A stretch of 64,000 nt of DNA from Mesorhizobium sp. WSM4311 (GCF_002295115.1 NZ_NSFV01000005.1:372001-436000), one strand, 5' to 3'; positions 43,629-55,382 are shown, numbered from the stretch's first letter. A program made the numbers and translations. The notes: generated by a model not told the origin, from the letters alone.

Positions 43629-44500
43629 TGAGCGCGGTTTCGATTTTTTCCGATCACATCTGCCAGCTCGGCGAAGGCCCGAGCTACGATCCCGCTACCG
43701 ATGCGCTGTTCTGGTTCGACATCGTCAACGGCCAGCTTCTGGAAAAGCCGCTCACGGGCGCCCTGAAGATCCACGAGCTTGGCCAGATGGCCAGCGCCAT
43801 TGCCATCATCGACGAGCAGCGCCAGCTGATCGCCACCGAGACCGGGCTTTTTGTCCGCGATGTCGCGACCGGCACGATGACGCTGCACACGCCGATCGAG
43901 GCCGATAACCCGCTCACCCGCTCCAACGATTCCCGCGTCCATCCCTGCGGTGCCTTCTGGGTCGGCACGATGGCCAAGGACGAGAGCAAGGGCGCGGGCT
44001 CGATCTACTGGTTCTCTAAGGGCGAACTGCGCCGCCTGTTTTCGGACATCACCGTGTCGAACTCGATCTGCTTTTCCGAGGACGGAACGATCGCCTACTA
44101 CACCGATACCGCGACCGGCCTGTTGATGCGCGTCGGCTGCGATCCGGTGACAGGCCTGCCGGTTGGCGAACCGAAAGTGTTCGTCGACCACCGCTCGTCG
44201 AAGGGCTACGTCGACGGCTCTGTCGTCGACCGCGATGGTGTGCTGTGGAATGCCGTCTGGGGCGGCAAGGCGGTGAAGGCCTATTCGCCCGATGGCACAT
44301 TGTTGCGCGAAATTCCCATGCCGGCGACGCAGGCGTCCTGTCCGGCCTTTATCGGCGCCAAGGCCGACCGGCTGGCGGTGACCTCGGCCTGGAAGGGCAA
44401 GGACGACAAGCAGCGCAAGCTCGATCCGCAGGCGGGCATGACCTTCCTCGTCGATATCCCCGTCAACGGCCGGTTCGAACCGCGCGTGCTGATCGCCTGA
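43625..44500 (+). CDS. SMP-30/gluconolactonase family sugar lactonase
   Basis: A 291-residue six-bladed propeller lactonase. Metal and substrate residues appear in LGEGPSYDPATDALFWFDI, in NDSRVHPCGAFWVGTMAKD, in the YYTDTATG segment and in DGSVVDRDGVLWNAVWGGK. It would hydrolyse the sugar lactone made by the operon's dehydrogenase. The first ATG (43625) overlaps the dgoA stop; a second ATG follows at once. It closes the four-gene operon. Confidence 0.92.
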   Translation: MMSAVSIFSDHICQLGEGPSYDPATDALFWFDIVNGQLLEKPLTGALKIHELGQMASAIAIIDEQRQLIATETGLFVRDVATGTMTLHTPIEADNPLTRSNDSRVHPCGAFWVGTMAKDESKGAGSIYWFSKGELRRLFSDITVSNSICFSEDGTIAYYTDTATGLLMRVGCDPVTGLPVGEPKVFVDHRSSKGYVDGSVVDRDGVLWNAVWGGKAVKAYSPDGTLLREIPMPATQASCPAFIGAKADRLAVTSAWKGKDDKQRKLDPQAGMTFLVDIPVNGRFEPRVLIA

Positions 44501-44657
44501 ACACCCGCGGCAGGTAATTGTTTTCGCGGGCGTTGTCACGCAAGCGCCCGGCACGGTCGGTTTCGCGAAAGCCGATGGCAGGCGCCGTGGGATGGTAATG
44601 CATGTCGTTTCGACGCGACGCGCTCTAAGCCATCGCACCGCTGGAATCCGCCCCATC

Positions 44658-45731
44658 ATGGCAAAGCATAAGCCGAAGCTGATCCTTGTCTACGAGCCGG
44701 AGAAGGCTTGTTTCGATCGTCTGATCGCCGACGGCTTCCCATCGCAGCGCGCCACCGAGATCTCATCCTACCTCGCGCAGTCGACGGACATCGCCCCCGA
44801 ATTCGCCGCACTCGCCGCCGCCTGCGAGGCGCGGGGTCTCGCCTTTGCGCCGGTGGCGCTCGACGATGTCGCCGAGGCGCTGGAGGGTGCGGATGCGCAG
44901 AGCACGCTGGTCTGGACATTGTCCGACGGCGTCGCCTATTTCCGTGGCGGCGCGGCTCCCGCACTGGCCCGGCTCAAGGGGTTGCGGACGATCGGCGCCG
45001 ATGATTCGCTGTTCGCGCTCTGCCAGGACAAGTTCCGCTCCGGTGCCGTGCTTGGCGCGCTCGGCCTGCCGGCGCCGCAGGCTGGCCTTGCCCGTGATGG
45101 CAAATGGCTGGTCGAGCCGCCGGCCTCCGCCGCCGGCTGGTTCGTCAAGCCCAACCGGCTTGGCGCCAAGATCGGCATCTGGCCGGATTCACGTGTGGCT
45201 GATCTCGGCCACGCGCTGGAGCTTAGCCGGCGGGTCTTCGCCGCCTATCGCGACGATGTCGTCGTCCAGCCCTATGTCGCCGGCCGCAATGTGCGCGCCA
45301 GCTTTCTCGCACTGACGCCGCAAACCGGTGTCGAGGCGCTCGGCGTCGCCTTTGTCGATTCCGGCGCGGATTTCCAGACCATGGCGGACAGTATGGCGCT
45401 CTACGGCGAAACCGGCGAGGCGGCGAAGGCGGCAGGATTTTATGCCGAACCAGAGCTCGTCGCCGTCGCCGATGTCCAGCCGGTCGCCGACGCCAGGATC
45501 AGAGCGATCGCCGGGCGGCTGATCGGCGGGCTCGGCCTGCGCGACGTGTTTTCCATCGACCTGCGCGTCGAGGCCGACGACACGGTTCACCTGATCGAAT
45601 TCGAGGTCTGCCCCGGCCTTCCCTGCTTCGATTTCCGTGCCTACTGCCGCCGGCAATGGGGCCTGGAGCTTGCCGACGTCATGGCCGAGACGGCGGCAAG
45701 CCGATTTATCGGCGAGCGCCACGGCGGCTAG
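44658..45731 (+). CDS. ATP-grasp protein, D-Ala-D-Ala ligase-like
   Basis: A 357-residue protein with an ATP-grasp fold. The N-terminal pre-ATP domain is poorly conserved. The central segment GWFVKPNRLGAKIGIWPDS is the ATP-binding loop, VVVQPYVAGRNVRASFLALT follows, and VFSIDLRVEADDTVHLIEFE with CPGLP occupies the place of the ligase metal/product motif (E-x-N-x-x-P-G). The usual Asn is replaced by Val, so activity or substrate may differ. It stands alone on +, facing the cupin gene. Confidence 0.75.
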   Translation: MAKHKPKLILVYEPEKACFDRLIADGFPSQRATEISSYLAQSTDIAPEFAALAAACEARGLAFAPVALDDVAEALEGADAQSTLVWTLSDGVAYFRGGAAPALARLKGLRTIGADDSLFALCQDKFRSGAVLGALGLPAPQAGLARDGKWLVEPPASAAGWFVKPNRLGAKIGIWPDSRVADLGHALELSRRVFAAYRDDVVVQPYVAGRNVRASFLALTPQTGVEALGVAFVDSGADFQTMADSMALYGETGEAAKAAGFYAEPELVAVADVQPVADARIRAIAGRLIGGLGLRDVFSIDLRVEADDTVHLIEFEVCPGLPCFDFRAYCRRQWGLELADVMAETAASRFIGERHGG

Positions 45732-45738
45732 GCTCGGC

Positions 45739-46275
45739 CTATATCGGCCGTGCGCCGGCCATGTACCTGGCGTTGTCGAACGGCTCCGGCCGGTTGTCGG
45801 CCAGGCTCCACAATTGGCGGTCGGCGCCGGGCAGATCGCCGAGATAGACATGCAGGGCTCCGGACCGGGCGCTGCCGGTATTGGCGACCGAGTGAATGGT
45901 GCTGGAAGACATGTGCACCAGCGCGGGCGCCGAAAAATCCTGCCGCTCCGGTTCGTCGACCTTTTGGCCGGCGAGCGGGTAGATGAAATTGGTCTCGCCG
46001 CCCCAATAGATGCCGATCAGGGCGTCCATCAGATGGTTATGTGGCGGATACTGCACCCCGGGCGAGAGCGTGATGTGATAGATCGTCAGCTGCGGGCTGG
46101 CATGCAGCAAAAGCTCGTCGTCCTCCTCCTCGTGAGCCAGTCCGCCGCGCGCATGGAAGCGGTTGGTATAGTCGCTTAGCACGGCCTTGACGTCCTCGAA
46201 GGGATTGGCGCCAGCCGCCGCGTTGACGATATCCCTGATCGCGGGGTAGAGAGGGGAGTCGGCCAATAGCGGCAT
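45739..46275 (-). CDS. Cupin protein, cysteine-dioxygenase-like
   Basis: A 178-residue single cupin. The first metal motif is PPHNHLMDALIGIYWGGETN, with His79 and His81; a further His lies in SSSTIHSVANTG. The arrangement (short N-terminal helices then a double-stranded beta helix) resembles cysteine dioxygenase and related thiol dioxygenases, but the substrate is not readable. It is divergent from a GntR gene with a perfect palindrome between them, which suggests that regulator controls it. Confidence 0.78.
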   Translation of the reverse strand: MPLLADSPLYPAIRDIVNAAAGANPFEDVKAVLSDYTNRFHARGGLAHEEEDDELLLHASPQLTIYHITLSPGVQYPPHNHLMDALIGIYWGGETNFIYPLAGQKVDEPERQDFSAPALVHMSSSTIHSVANTGSARSGALHVYLGDLPGADRQLWSLADNRPEPFDNARYMAGARPI

Positions 46276-46294
46276 GCCACAGCTCCTGACTGAG

Positions 46295-46309
46295 ATGCTC
46301 AGTGAGCAT
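46295..46309. promoter_or_regulatory. Likely GntR operator
   Basis: Perfect palindrome ATGCTCAGTGAGCAT in the 82-base gap between the divergent cupin (start 46275) and GntR (start 46358) genes. FCD-type GntR regulators commonly bind such short spaced palindromes. It lies only 20 bases upstream of the cupin start, close enough to overlap its promoter. Confidence 0.6.
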
Positions 46310-46357
46310 AACTAAGATGGCCAATGCGCGTCAAGGCCGACGCGAAGCGAGAGAAGC

Positions 46358-47104
46358 ATGGGGCCGACCAAAATCACGCCATCGAAATCGGCCGCGTCCC
46401 CGGACGGGACGCCGGCGCTGTCGACGGCCGATGTGCTGCGCAGCGAACAGGCCTACGAACAGCTGAAGAGCGACATCGTCGCCTGCGTCCTGTCGCCCGG
46501 TGAAGCCTTGACCGAAAAACAGATCGAGGCGCGCTACGGCATCAAGAAGGCGACGATCCGCTCCGCACTTGCCCGACTCATGCAGGAAGGGCTGGTCAGG
46601 AGCGAGCCGCGTCGCGGCTATGTCATCACCACGCTGACCCTGCGCGATGTCAACGAGATCTTCGACGTGCGCGGCCTGGTCGAGCCGGAAGTGTTCCGGG
46701 TTGCCACCACCGGCATTACCGAGCGCGGGCTGGACGAGATCAGGCTGGCGGCGAGAAAGGTGCTGAAGCCGGAGACGCTGCGCAGCCCCGTTGCGTTCCT
46801 CGCGGCCGACCGTGCCTTCCGCCTGGCGATCGTCGAGCTTTCCGAGAATTTGCGGCTGGTACAGCTCCTCAGCCAGATCCTCGACCAGTCGGAACGGGCG
46901 CTCCATCTCGGCTTCAAGTCGCGCGATTTCATGCCGCTGATCATCGAACAGCAGAGGCAATTGCTGCAGGCCTGCGAAAAGAGCGACGTTCCCGGCATCG
47001 TGAAACTCGCCCGCTCGCAGTGCCTTGCCCTCAAGCACCAGCTGGTGGGGGCGCTGCTTGGCGGAGCCAAGCTGCGGGACGTGAACCTTCAGGACTTCGT
47101 CTGA
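46358..47104 (+). CDS. GntR-family regulator, FCD type
   Basis: A 248-residue regulator with a GntR winged helix at about residues 28-95 (QAYEQLKSDIVACVLSPGEA, then QIEARYGIKKATIRSALARL and GYVITTL) and a helical FCD effector domain at about 105-230. The palindrome at 46295-46309 in the divergent gap is the probable operator. It is expected to control the cupin gene. Ligands of FCD regulators are usually organic acids; which one applies here is unknown. Confidence 0.88.
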   Translation: MGPTKITPSKSAASPDGTPALSTADVLRSEQAYEQLKSDIVACVLSPGEALTEKQIEARYGIKKATIRSALARLMQEGLVRSEPRRGYVITTLTLRDVNEIFDVRGLVEPEVFRVATTGITERGLDEIRLAARKVLKPETLRSPVAFLAADRAFRLAIVELSENLRLVQLLSQILDQSERALHLGFKSRDFMPLIIEQQRQLLQACEKSDVPGIVKLARSQCLALKHQLVGALLGGAKLRDVNLQDFV

Positions 47105-47126
47105 AGCCTGTGGGCCGCGATAGGCT

Positions 47127-47414
47127 TCAGGCCCCTTCGACCAGCACGATCTCACCGTTGGCGACCTTCTGGCGAATGGCCACCGCTCGCTGATATTCCG
47201 GCGAGTGGTAGCAGTCATGCGCGATCGCAAGCGATTCGAATTCGATGATCACGTTGCGGGCGCGGCCAGGCCCTTCGGCCAGCTCATGGGCTCCGCCGCG
47301 CGCCAGGAATTTTGCGCCAAAACGGTCGAAGGCGAGCTTCGAAGCGGCGATATAGGCCTTGTAGCCTTCGGCATCGCGTACATCGACGCGGGCGATCCAG
47401 TATCCCTTCGGCAT
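47127..47414 (-). CDS. DUF1330 family protein
   Basis: A 95-residue ferredoxin-fold protein with the DUF1330 pattern: GYWIARVDVRDAEGYKAYIA, FLARGGAHELAEG, IIEFESLAIAHDCYHSPEYQ and a C-terminal IVLVEGA. The biochemical role is unknown. It begins 15 bases after the pyrF stop and is therefore the last gene of the reductase-pyrF operon. Confidence 0.9.
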   Translation of the reverse strand: MPKGYWIARVDVRDAEGYKAYIAASKLAFDRFGAKFLARGGAHELAEGPGRARNVIIEFESLAIAHDCYHSPEYQRAVAIRQKVANGEIVLVEGA

Positions 47415-47429
47415 TGTTCTCTCCCTTGT

Positions 47430-48158
47430 CTACGCAGAGCGCATTTCGTCGAGGATCGCCTGCGCTGCCGCGCGGCGGTCGTTTGCCGCGACGATCGGGC
47501 GGCCCACCACAAGATGGCTGGCGCCGTTGCGGACTGCTTGCGCCGGCGTCACCACGCGTTTCTGGTCACCATGGTCGCTGCCGGCCGGCCGGATGCCGGG
47601 CGTCACCACCGCCATGTCGGGGCCGACGATGCGGCGCACCGCTTCTGCCTCCGCCGCCGAGCAGACGATGCCGCCCATGCCGGCATGCAGCGCCTGTTCC
47701 GAGCGCCTCAGCACCAGCGTGTGCGGGTCATATTCGTAGCCGACATCGATCATGTCCTGCTCGTCCATCGAGGTCAGCACGCTGACGGCGAGCAGGCAAA
47801 GGTCGCTGCCCCTGGCCGCTTCCACCGCTGCATGCATCGCCTTGGGATAGGCATGGATGGTCAGCATGGTCATGCCCATCTTGACGATGTTCTCGACGCC
47901 CTTGGCCACCGTATGGTCGATGTCGAGCAGCTTCATGTCGAGGAAGATCTTGGTTCCGCCGCTCGCCAGTTCCCTGGCGAAGTCGAGCCCGCCGGCGAAG
48001 GCCAGCTGATAGCCGATCTTGTAGAAGGAGACGACGCCGTCGAGTTCGCGCACCGCCTGCTCGGCTTCCCGCACGGTCGGCACGTCGAGGCCGACGATCA
48101 GTCTTTCCTGGATGGACTGGGCCCGGATGGATTTGGCCTGCATGGTCGTGGCGGTCAC
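47430..48158 (-). CDS. pyrF: Orotidine 5'-phosphate decarboxylase
   Basis: Last step of UMP synthesis: decarboxylation of OMP. The family 1 TIM-barrel motifs are [27 protein letters not shown], the catalytic Asp-x-Lys-x-x-Asp in [16 protein letters not shown], and the phosphate loop VTPGIRPAG with [18 protein letters not shown] at 48158 overlaps the stop of the upstream reductase gene (GTGA) and gives 242 residues; an ATG at 48143 gives 237. Either fits the family. Confidence 0.95.
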   Translation of the reverse strand: MTATTMQAKSIRAQSIQERLIVGLDVPTVREAEQAVRELDGVVSFYKIGYQLAFAGGLDFARELASGGTKIFLDMKLLDIDHTVAKGVENIVKMGMTMLTIHAYPKAMHAAVEAARGSDLCLLAVSVLTSMDEQDMIDVGYEYDPHTLVLRRSEQALHAGMGGIVCSAAEAEAVRRIVGPDMAVVTPGIRPAGSDHGDQKRVVTPAQAVRNGASHLVVGRPIVAANDRRAAAQAILDEMRSA

Positions 48159-48751
48159 GCCTCGACCCGGGTCGACAGCATGCGCGAGGTTTCGATCAGC
48201 GTGCGGCATAAATGCTCCATCGATTTGTACAGTCTTTCGTCACGGAAATTGCCGCCTTCGTCGAAGGCGTCGCCGCCATCCGGCACCGAGCATTCCGGTG
48301 TCACCACCTCCATCTGGCAGCGTACCAGCACGGCGCGCAGATGGTTGATGCAGCGTATGCCGGCAAAACGGCCGTTGGAGGACGAGCACAGCCCGGCGAC
48401 CTTGCCGGCAAGCGGCCTGACCGATCGGCCGCCATCGCGGCGCACCCGGCTCACCCAGTCGATCGTGTTCTTGAGCAGCGGCGGGATCGAGCCGTTATAT
48501 TCGGGCGTGGCGATCAGCAATCCGTCATGGGCTGATATCAGACGGCCGAGTCTGGCGGCGTTTTCGGGAACGCCTTTTTCCTTCTCGAGATCCTCGTCGA
48601 GGATCGGCAAGGGATAATCGGCGAGCGAAATGCGGGTCACCTCGGCGCCTTGCACCGCAAGTTCCTTCTGCGCCACATCGGCGGTCCTGCCGCTATAGGC
48701 GCCGCTGCGCACCGAGCCGGCGAAGACGAGGATTTTCGGGATCACTGCCAT
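48155..48751 (-). CDS. NADPH-dependent FMN reductase-type flavoprotein
   Basis: A 198-residue flavodoxin-fold protein. The N-terminal FMN phosphate site is [19 protein letters not shown], and the flavin ring/NADPH loop is the family block [42 protein letters not shown] follows. Related proteins reduce FMN, quinones or chromate. It is the first gene of an operon with pyrF and DUF1330, coupled to pyrF by a GTGA overlap. Confidence 0.9.
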   Translation of the reverse strand: MAVIPKILVFAGSVRSGAYSGRTADVAQKELAVQGAEVTRISLADYPLPILDEDLEKEKGVPENAARLGRLISAHDGLLIATPEYNGSIPPLLKNTIDWVSRVRRDGGRSVRPLAGKVAGLCSSSNGRFAGIRCINHLRAVLVRCQMEVVTPECSVPDGGDAFDEGGNFRDERLYKSMEHLCRTLIETSRMLSTRVEA

Positions 48752-48817
48752 TGGCCACCCTTGTTCCCGGACAGGTACAGCCAGAGGCAGCTCAAATCAA
48801 CGGCTGGGTCGGTGAAT

Positions 48818-48899
48818 AGGGGAGTAAGGCGGTAAGGCAGTAGGTCAGCAGGGAACAGTCCGGAAATTGAATCGTCATTTCCTACTCCCTTACTCCCCT
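48818..48899. repeat. Inverted repeat with AGTAAGG-type slippage repeats
   Basis: AGGGGAGTAAGG (48818-48829) and its complement CCTTACTCCCCT (48888-48899) enclose short reiterated GTAAGG/GTAGG units. It lies after pmtA and before the FMN reductase gene (both -), so it may act as a pmtA terminator, but there is no clean T-run. Confidence 0.45.
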
Positions 48900-48904
48900 C
48901 TCAC

Positions 48905-49510
48905 TTAATGCGCTTCGCGGCGGTAGATCCACAGCTGCGTCGGCGGGATGTTGCGGAAGATGAAATCGAAATGCTTGACCGTATAGTCGCCGCGACCGGC
49001 CGGGATTGGCGACATCGGGCCATAGGTCAGCTGCACGATCGGACGGCCCGCCGGAATGCGGTCGAGCAGGCTCTCTATATAGGCGATGCGCTGGGCGACC
49101 GGGAAATTGAGCAGCGGCACGCCGGACACGACGGAATCGAAAATCATCCCGCTCCTCTCGCCAAGCGTGGCGTTGAGGTTGAAGGCGTCGCCCTCGATGA
49201 CGTTGACGCCGGGATAGAGCTGGCGCAGATGGCGCACGAAATCCGCGCTGTATTCGACGGCATAGAGGTTTTCGGGCCGCACGCCCTGGGCGAGGATGGC
49301 ACGGGTGATGACACCGGTGCCGGGACCGACCTCAAGCACCGGCAGGCCGGACCTGGGATTGACGATCGAGGCCATCTTGCGCGCGGTGATCGAACTGGTC
49401 GGCACGATCGAACCGACCGTCTTCGGCTTGTCGATCCAGCCCTTGAAGAATTTGAGTTCGTCGTCGAACTTCTCGGCAAGCGCCTTCCGCAGTCCGTGAC
49501 CACGTGTCAT
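48905..49510 (-). CDS. pmtA: Phospholipid N-methyltransferase
   Basis: Methylates phosphatidylethanolamine stepwise towards phosphatidylcholine with S-adenosylmethionine. The 201-residue length and the start KALAEKFDDELKFFKGWIDK match the rhizobial (Sinorhizobium-type) PmtA class. The SAM-binding motif is VLEVGPGTGVITRAIL, followed by LYAVEYSADFV and NVIEGDAFNL. The ATG at 49510 is chosen over one five codons upstream because it lies closer to the family N-terminus. It precedes the reductase operon on the same strand. Confidence 0.9.
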   Translation of the reverse strand: MTRGHGLRKALAEKFDDELKFFKGWIDKPKTVGSIVPTSSITARKMASIVNPRSGLPVLEVGPGTGVITRAILAQGVRPENLYAVEYSADFVRHLRQLYPGVNVIEGDAFNLNATLGERSGMIFDSVVSGVPLLNFPVAQRIAYIESLLDRIPAGRPIVQLTYGPMSPIPAGRGDYTVKHFDFIFRNIPPTQLWIYRREAH

Positions 49511-49622
49511 GCAAGCTCTCCTCAAGGCTCCCCCGCAAAGCTACTTAACACCTGGTTGACGCAAGGCAAGGCGTTGCGAGACGCATGTCGTGGATAAGAT
49601 AGATTTCGTCGCGTCTCAAAAC

Positions 49623-49651
49623 ACGGCGCGTTTCATCGATTCCCGCGCCGT
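49623..49651 (-). terminator. Probable terminator of dnaJ
   Basis: Stem ACGGCGCG / CGCGCCGT with a 13-base loop. Read on the - strand it is followed by GTTTTGAGA, a short T-rich run. It starts 11 bases after the dnaJ stop. Confidence 0.55.
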
Positions 49652-49661
49652 TCTTGCACCA

Positions 49662-50792
49662 TCAACGTTCGCTGAAGGACTCGAAGAAATCCTTCATGCG
49701 GGCGAAAAACCCGCTCGATTGGGGCGAATTGTCCTGCGAGGACAGCTGCTCGAACTCCTCCAGCAACTCGCGCTGGCGGCGCGACAGGTTCTGCGGCGTC
49801 TCGACAGCGGTCTGGATATAGAGGTCGCCGATATTGGGCTGGCGCAGCACCGGCATGCCCTTGCCCTTGAGGCGGAACTGGCGGCCATTCTGCGTGCCTT
49901 CGGGCACTTTCACCTTGGTCTGGGTGCCGTCCAGCGTCGTCACCTCGAAGGAGCCGCCAAGGGCCGCCGTCGTCATCGAGATCGGCACCTTGCAATAGAG
50001 ATCGGCACCATCGCGCTGGAAGAATTCGTGCGGCTTCACCGCCAGGAAAATATAGAGATCGCCCGAGGGCCCGCCGCGCAGGCCGGCCTCGCCCTCATTG
50101 GCAAGGCGGATGCGGGTGCCGTCCTCGATGCCGGCCGGAATGTTGACCGACAGCGAACGCTCCTCGGTGACGCGGCCCTGGCCGGCGCATTTCGGGCACG
50201 GATCCTTGATCGTCTGGCCGCGGCCCTGGCATTGCGGGCAGGTGCGCTCGATCGAGAAGAAGCCTTGCGTCGCCCGCACCTTGCCATGGCCATGGCACAT
50301 CGAGCAGGTCACCGGCTGGGTGCCGGGCTTGGCGCCGCTGCCGGAGCATTCCGAGCACGAGATCGAGGCCGGCACCCGGATCTGCGCGGTCTTTCCCGCG
50401 AAAGCCTCTTCCAGCGAGATTTCCATGTTGTAGCGCAGGTCGGCGCCGCGCTCGCGGCCGCCCGACGAGCGGCGCTGGCGCCCACCCATCATGTCGCCGA
50501 AAATATCCTCGAAGATGTCGGCGAAACCGCCGGCGCCAAAGCCTTGCGCCCCGCCATTCATGCCGCCCTGTTCGAAGGCGGCGTGGCCGAAACGGTCATA
50601 GGCCGCGCGTTTCTGCGGGTCCTTCAGCGTCTCGTAGGCTTCGTTGATTTCCTTGAACTTGTGCTCGCAGGAGTGATCGCCGGGGTTGCGGTCAGGATGG
50701 AACTGCATGGCGAGCTTGCGGAAAGCGCTCTTGAGCTCCTTCTCGTCGGCGCCCTTTTGTACGCCCAGCGTTTCGTAGAAATCAGCTTTCAT
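49662..50792 (-). CDS. dnaJ: Chaperone DnaJ
   Basis: Hsp40 co-chaperone that stimulates the DnaK ATPase. The 376-residue type I protein has a J domain with the HPD triad in [10 protein letters not shown], a Gly/Phe-rich linker ([18 protein letters not shown]) and four zinc-binding CxxCxGxG repeats ([32 protein letters not shown]), then the C-terminal substrate domain. It lies downstream of dnaK on the same strand, but a strong terminator between them points to separate or partial co-transcription. Confidence 0.97.
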   Translation of the reverse strand: MKADFYETLGVQKGADEKELKSAFRKLAMQFHPDRNPGDHSCEHKFKEINEAYETLKDPQKRAAYDRFGHAAFEQGGMNGGAQGFGAGGFADIFEDIFGDMMGGRQRRSSGGRERGADLRYNMEISLEEAFAGKTAQIRVPASISCSECSGSGAKPGTQPVTCSMCHGHGKVRATQGFFSIERTCPQCQGRGQTIKDPCPKCAGQGRVTEERSLSVNIPAGIEDGTRIRLANEGEAGLRGGPSGDLYIFLAVKPHEFFQRDGADLYCKVPISMTTAALGGSFEVTTLDGTQTKVKVPEGTQNGRQFRLKGKGMPVLRQPNIGDLYIQTAVETPQNLSRRQRELLEEFEQLSSQDNSPQSSGFFARMKDFFESFSER

Positions 50793-50965
50793 TTTTTCCC
50801 GCTGTCCGGATGCTCAACGTCTTGATGCATTGTTGCGTCGTTTGCCGGCACGTCGCCTCGATTTAGGAGCGGTGCTGCCCCGATGCTAGGGCCGGCGCGA
50901 ACTTGTCCGTGGTTTTCAGTGATTTTTTCGGCAGGCCCCGCACTTTTTTCAGCGAGGGTTGCAAA

Positions 50966-50990
50966 AAAGCCCGGCTTTACGCCGGGCTTT
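50966..50990 (-). terminator. Terminator of dnaK
   Basis: Perfect 10 bp stem AAAGCCCGGC / GCCGGGCTTT with a 5-base loop. On the - strand it is followed by TTTTTTGC. It starts 26 bases after the dnaK stop and separates dnaK from dnaJ. Confidence 0.85.
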
Positions 50991-51015
50991 CCGCTTTATC
51001 TTGCCGTCAAGCGGC

Positions 51016-52932
<1,917 letters not shown>

Positions 52933-53420
52933 TTTTCTAGTCTCTCCGCTAAGCAGGCTTTCAGGACCCGTGAAGGCGTTCCGACGAAAGCCCCTGTTCA
53001 CAAGAAATCCCGTCCGGCCACCGGAGTTCCGGCGTCGGACGGCTTGGCGCGTATATAAGAACACGCGACAGCGGGCGCAAGCATTCTGCGCAAGGCTTCC
53101 ATGAACCTTTCCACCTCCGTCCGCGACAGAGGTCAAGGTGCCGCATGGTGCGGCCCGGAAAGGAAGCCCCCATGACCAGCAACCCAGAGACTCCCAGGTC
53201 TCCGGGAACAACAGGAACTCGGCGCGACCACCGCCTTCGGGACGGGGTCGATGCGCTGGGCTTCCTGCTGATTCCGTTGACCCTGCGTAAGAGCAGGCGT
53301 ATCGTGACAATGAGGAAAGCAGACAATTCGAGCAGGGAAGAACGAGCCGGACCGCCGCGCCTTGCCCTGGTTCGCGCGGCACAGCCGGAGGCTCCTCCCG
53401 CAGACTTCGGGGGGAGTTCC
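52933..53420. other. Divergent intergenic region dnaK / secreted propeller-like protein
   Basis: 488 bases with no convincing gene. The dnaK frame stays open to 53382 on - and the other gene's frame to 53145 on +, but neither extension matches its family. It holds the candidate dnaK promoter and a strong GGGGGGAG ribosome site just before 53421. No hairpin or repeat stands out. Confidence 0.5.
53054..53081 (-). promoter_or_regulatory. Candidate dnaK promoter
   Basis: On the - strand, CTTGCG (53081-53076), a 16-base spacer and CTTATATA (53059-53052) lie about 120 bases before the dnaK start. The CTTG -35 resembles both heat-shock and housekeeping promoters of alphaproteobacteria; the sigma factor cannot be decided from sequence. 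Confidence 0.4.
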
Positions 53421-55382
53421 ATGTCTTGCGATCACGGCCCGTTCGTGTCTTATCGCGCCAGCCGTTTGCACCGCCTGATCAAGGCAACCGGCGGACTTCT
53501 TGCGATTGCCCTGACCGCCGGCCTTTGGCTTGGCGGCGTCGCCCGGGCGCAGGACACCCAGATCATCTATCCCGGCTCGATGGCGGTCACCGGATTTTCC
53601 GGCACCGTCATTCCGAACTTCGACGAAGGCCTGCCGCCCGGCGTCGATCCGGTCGACGAAACCTTCATCGACACCACGCGCGCCACCTTGCGCGTTTTCG
53701 ACGTTTCGCATCTCGGCGGGCCGGCCTCGGGCCAGCTCGTCTTCACGCCGCCGCCCTTCGAGGTGACGGCCGGCCAGATCGGCCAGGTTTTCGGCCTCAC
53801 CTATGATGACGGCGTGCGCGACGGGGTTCCGTCGGGCGTTCCCAATCTTTACGCCGCCGCAACCTCGCTGCACGGCATCCGCATCGTCACGCCGGACGCC
53901 GACAGTGACGGCAGGCCGGAGCGGCAGCGCCGCGGCACGGCAGGCGCCACTTTCATGGATGGCCAGTTCGGCACCGAAAACGGCGGCGGCCCGGGCACCA
54001 TCTGGAAGATCGACGGCATCACCGGCCAGGTCGCCAAATTCGCCGACATCGACACCGACAGCGGTCCCGGCATCGGCAATCTCACCTTCGATCCCAACCA
54101 CCGCCAGTTCTTCGCCTCGGATCTCGACACCGGCCTGATCCATCGCATCGACGCCACCGGCAGATTGATCGACACGTTCGATCATGGCGTCGCCGGGCGC
54201 CCGGCGCATGGCCTGGCTCCCGTCGCCGACGATGCCGCGGTGATGGACATTCAGGGTGCCGCCTTCGACACGGAAGACCCCGAGACCTGGGGCTACACCC
54301 AGGACGAGCGCCGCGTCTGGGCCGTCTCCTACCATGGCGGCCGGCTCTACTATTCGGTCGGCGAAAAGTCGGAAATCTGGTCGGTGGGCATTGCCCGCGA
54401 CGGCGGCTTTGCCGGCGACCCGCGCTGGGAACTGACGGTCAAGGCCGACAAGGACTACGCCGTCACCGATATCGCCTTCGACGACAGTGGCTTCATGTAT
54501 CTCGCCCAGCGCGGCCCGGTCGAAAACCGCTATGATTACAGCCAGTTCGCCGATTCCGGCAAAGGCGAGGTCATCCGCTACTGGCACGAGAATCCGGACG
54601 ATCCGGCAACGGAATCGGTCTGGGTGGAAGTGCCGCAGGAATATGCGGTCGGCTTCCCGCAAGGCAACCGGCAGTCGGCCGGCGGCCTCGACCTGCAATA
54701 TGGCTATGACGCCGACGGCAATCTCGACACCTCGGTGTGCACGCAGACGCTGGTCAACACCGGCGACAAATTGCGCGACAATCCGACGCTTGCCGAGCAG
54801 CTCTCAGCCGGCGGGCCGCTCGCCGTGCATGGCGTGCAGATCACGCCCAAGGACCTGGTCAAGCCGGCCAACGTGCCGCCCTTCGGTTCCTGGTTCGACG
54901 ATTTCGACGGCTATTTCGAAGATCCCGAGGTGGAAGGCCATGTCGGCGACGTCGCCGTCTGGCACCCCTGCGAGGGCCGCGCCGGCTATTATGAAGAAAT
55001 CCCGGGCGGCTATCTGCCACCCTTCTACCCGCCGGACTTCCCACCGCCCGGCAACCTGCCTCCCTGTCTCGATGTCGAGGACGTCCAGTATTACTGCACG
55101 CCTTCGGGCCTCGAGGCCGATCTCTATCTCCATGACCATGCCGGCTTCGGCGGCGATTCGATCAAGGCCCAGTCCAGGACGCCAGGCGTCGCGGTGACCT
55201 CACCCATGTCGCATGCGCCCGGCACGCCTTACACGATCGGCATCACCGGCCACTATCCGGGCGACAGAGTGGATGTTGGACTTTGCTTCTACAGGAAGTC
55301 CGACAAGGACAAGGGTGGCTACTACCCTTGCTGCAAGATGACCTTGCCGCTCCGCACCCCAGCCGTCAGCTGCGAACGTTGA
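53421..55382 (+). CDS. Large secreted protein with propeller-like repeats and a C-terminal Cys domain
   Basis: A 653-residue exported protein. A signal peptide spans about residues 20-37 ([18 protein letters not shown]). The middle, about 150-450, has repeating blade-like segments ([58 protein letters not shown]) with acidic DADSDGR-type loops, consistent with a beta-propeller that binds Ca2+. A Pro-rich hinge leads to a Cys-containing domain at 549-653 that is also present in the next protein. No enzyme motif. The ATG at 53421 has GGGGGAG upstream and precedes the signal peptide. Confidence 0.75.
   Translation: MSCDHGPFVSYRASRLHRLIKATGGLLAIALTAGLWLGGVARAQDTQIIYPGSMAVTGFSGTVIPNFDEGLPPGVDPVDETFIDTTRATLRVFDVSHLGGPASGQLVFTPPPFEVTAGQIGQVFGLTYDDGVRDGVPSGVPNLYAAATSLHGIRIVTPDADSDGRPERQRRGTAGATFMDGQFGTENGGGPGTIWKIDGITGQVAKFADIDTDSGPGIGNLTFDPNHRQFFASDLDTGLIHRIDATGRLIDTFDHGVAGRPAHGLAPVADDAAVMDIQGAAFDTEDPETWGYTQDERRVWAVSYHGGRLYYSVGEKSEIWSVGIARDGGFAGDPRWELTVKADKDYAVTDIAFDDSGFMYLAQRGPVENRYDYSQFADSGKGEVIRYWHENPDDPATESVWVEVPQEYAVGFPQGNRQSAGGLDLQYGYDADGNLDTSVCTQTLVNTGDKLRDNPTLAEQLSAGGPLAVHGVQITPKDLVKPANVPPFGSWFDDFDGYFEDPEVEGHVGDVAVWHPCEGRAGYYEEIPGGYLPPFYPPDFPPPGNLPPCLDVEDVQYYCTPSGLEADLYLHDHAGFGGDSIKAQSRTPGVAVTSPMSHAPGTPYTIGITGHYPGDRVDVGLCFYRKSDKDKGGYYPCCKMTLPLRTPAVSCER

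Noticed and set aside
49590..50825. A + strand open frame opposite dnaJ
   Set aside because: dnaJ has all its domain motifs on -; the + translation is Ala/Arg/Leu-rich without motifs.
53145..53420. N-terminal extension of the secreted propeller-like protein
   Set aside because: It would bury the signal peptide at about residue 110. The ATG at 53421 has a strong ribosome site and puts the signal at the N-terminus.
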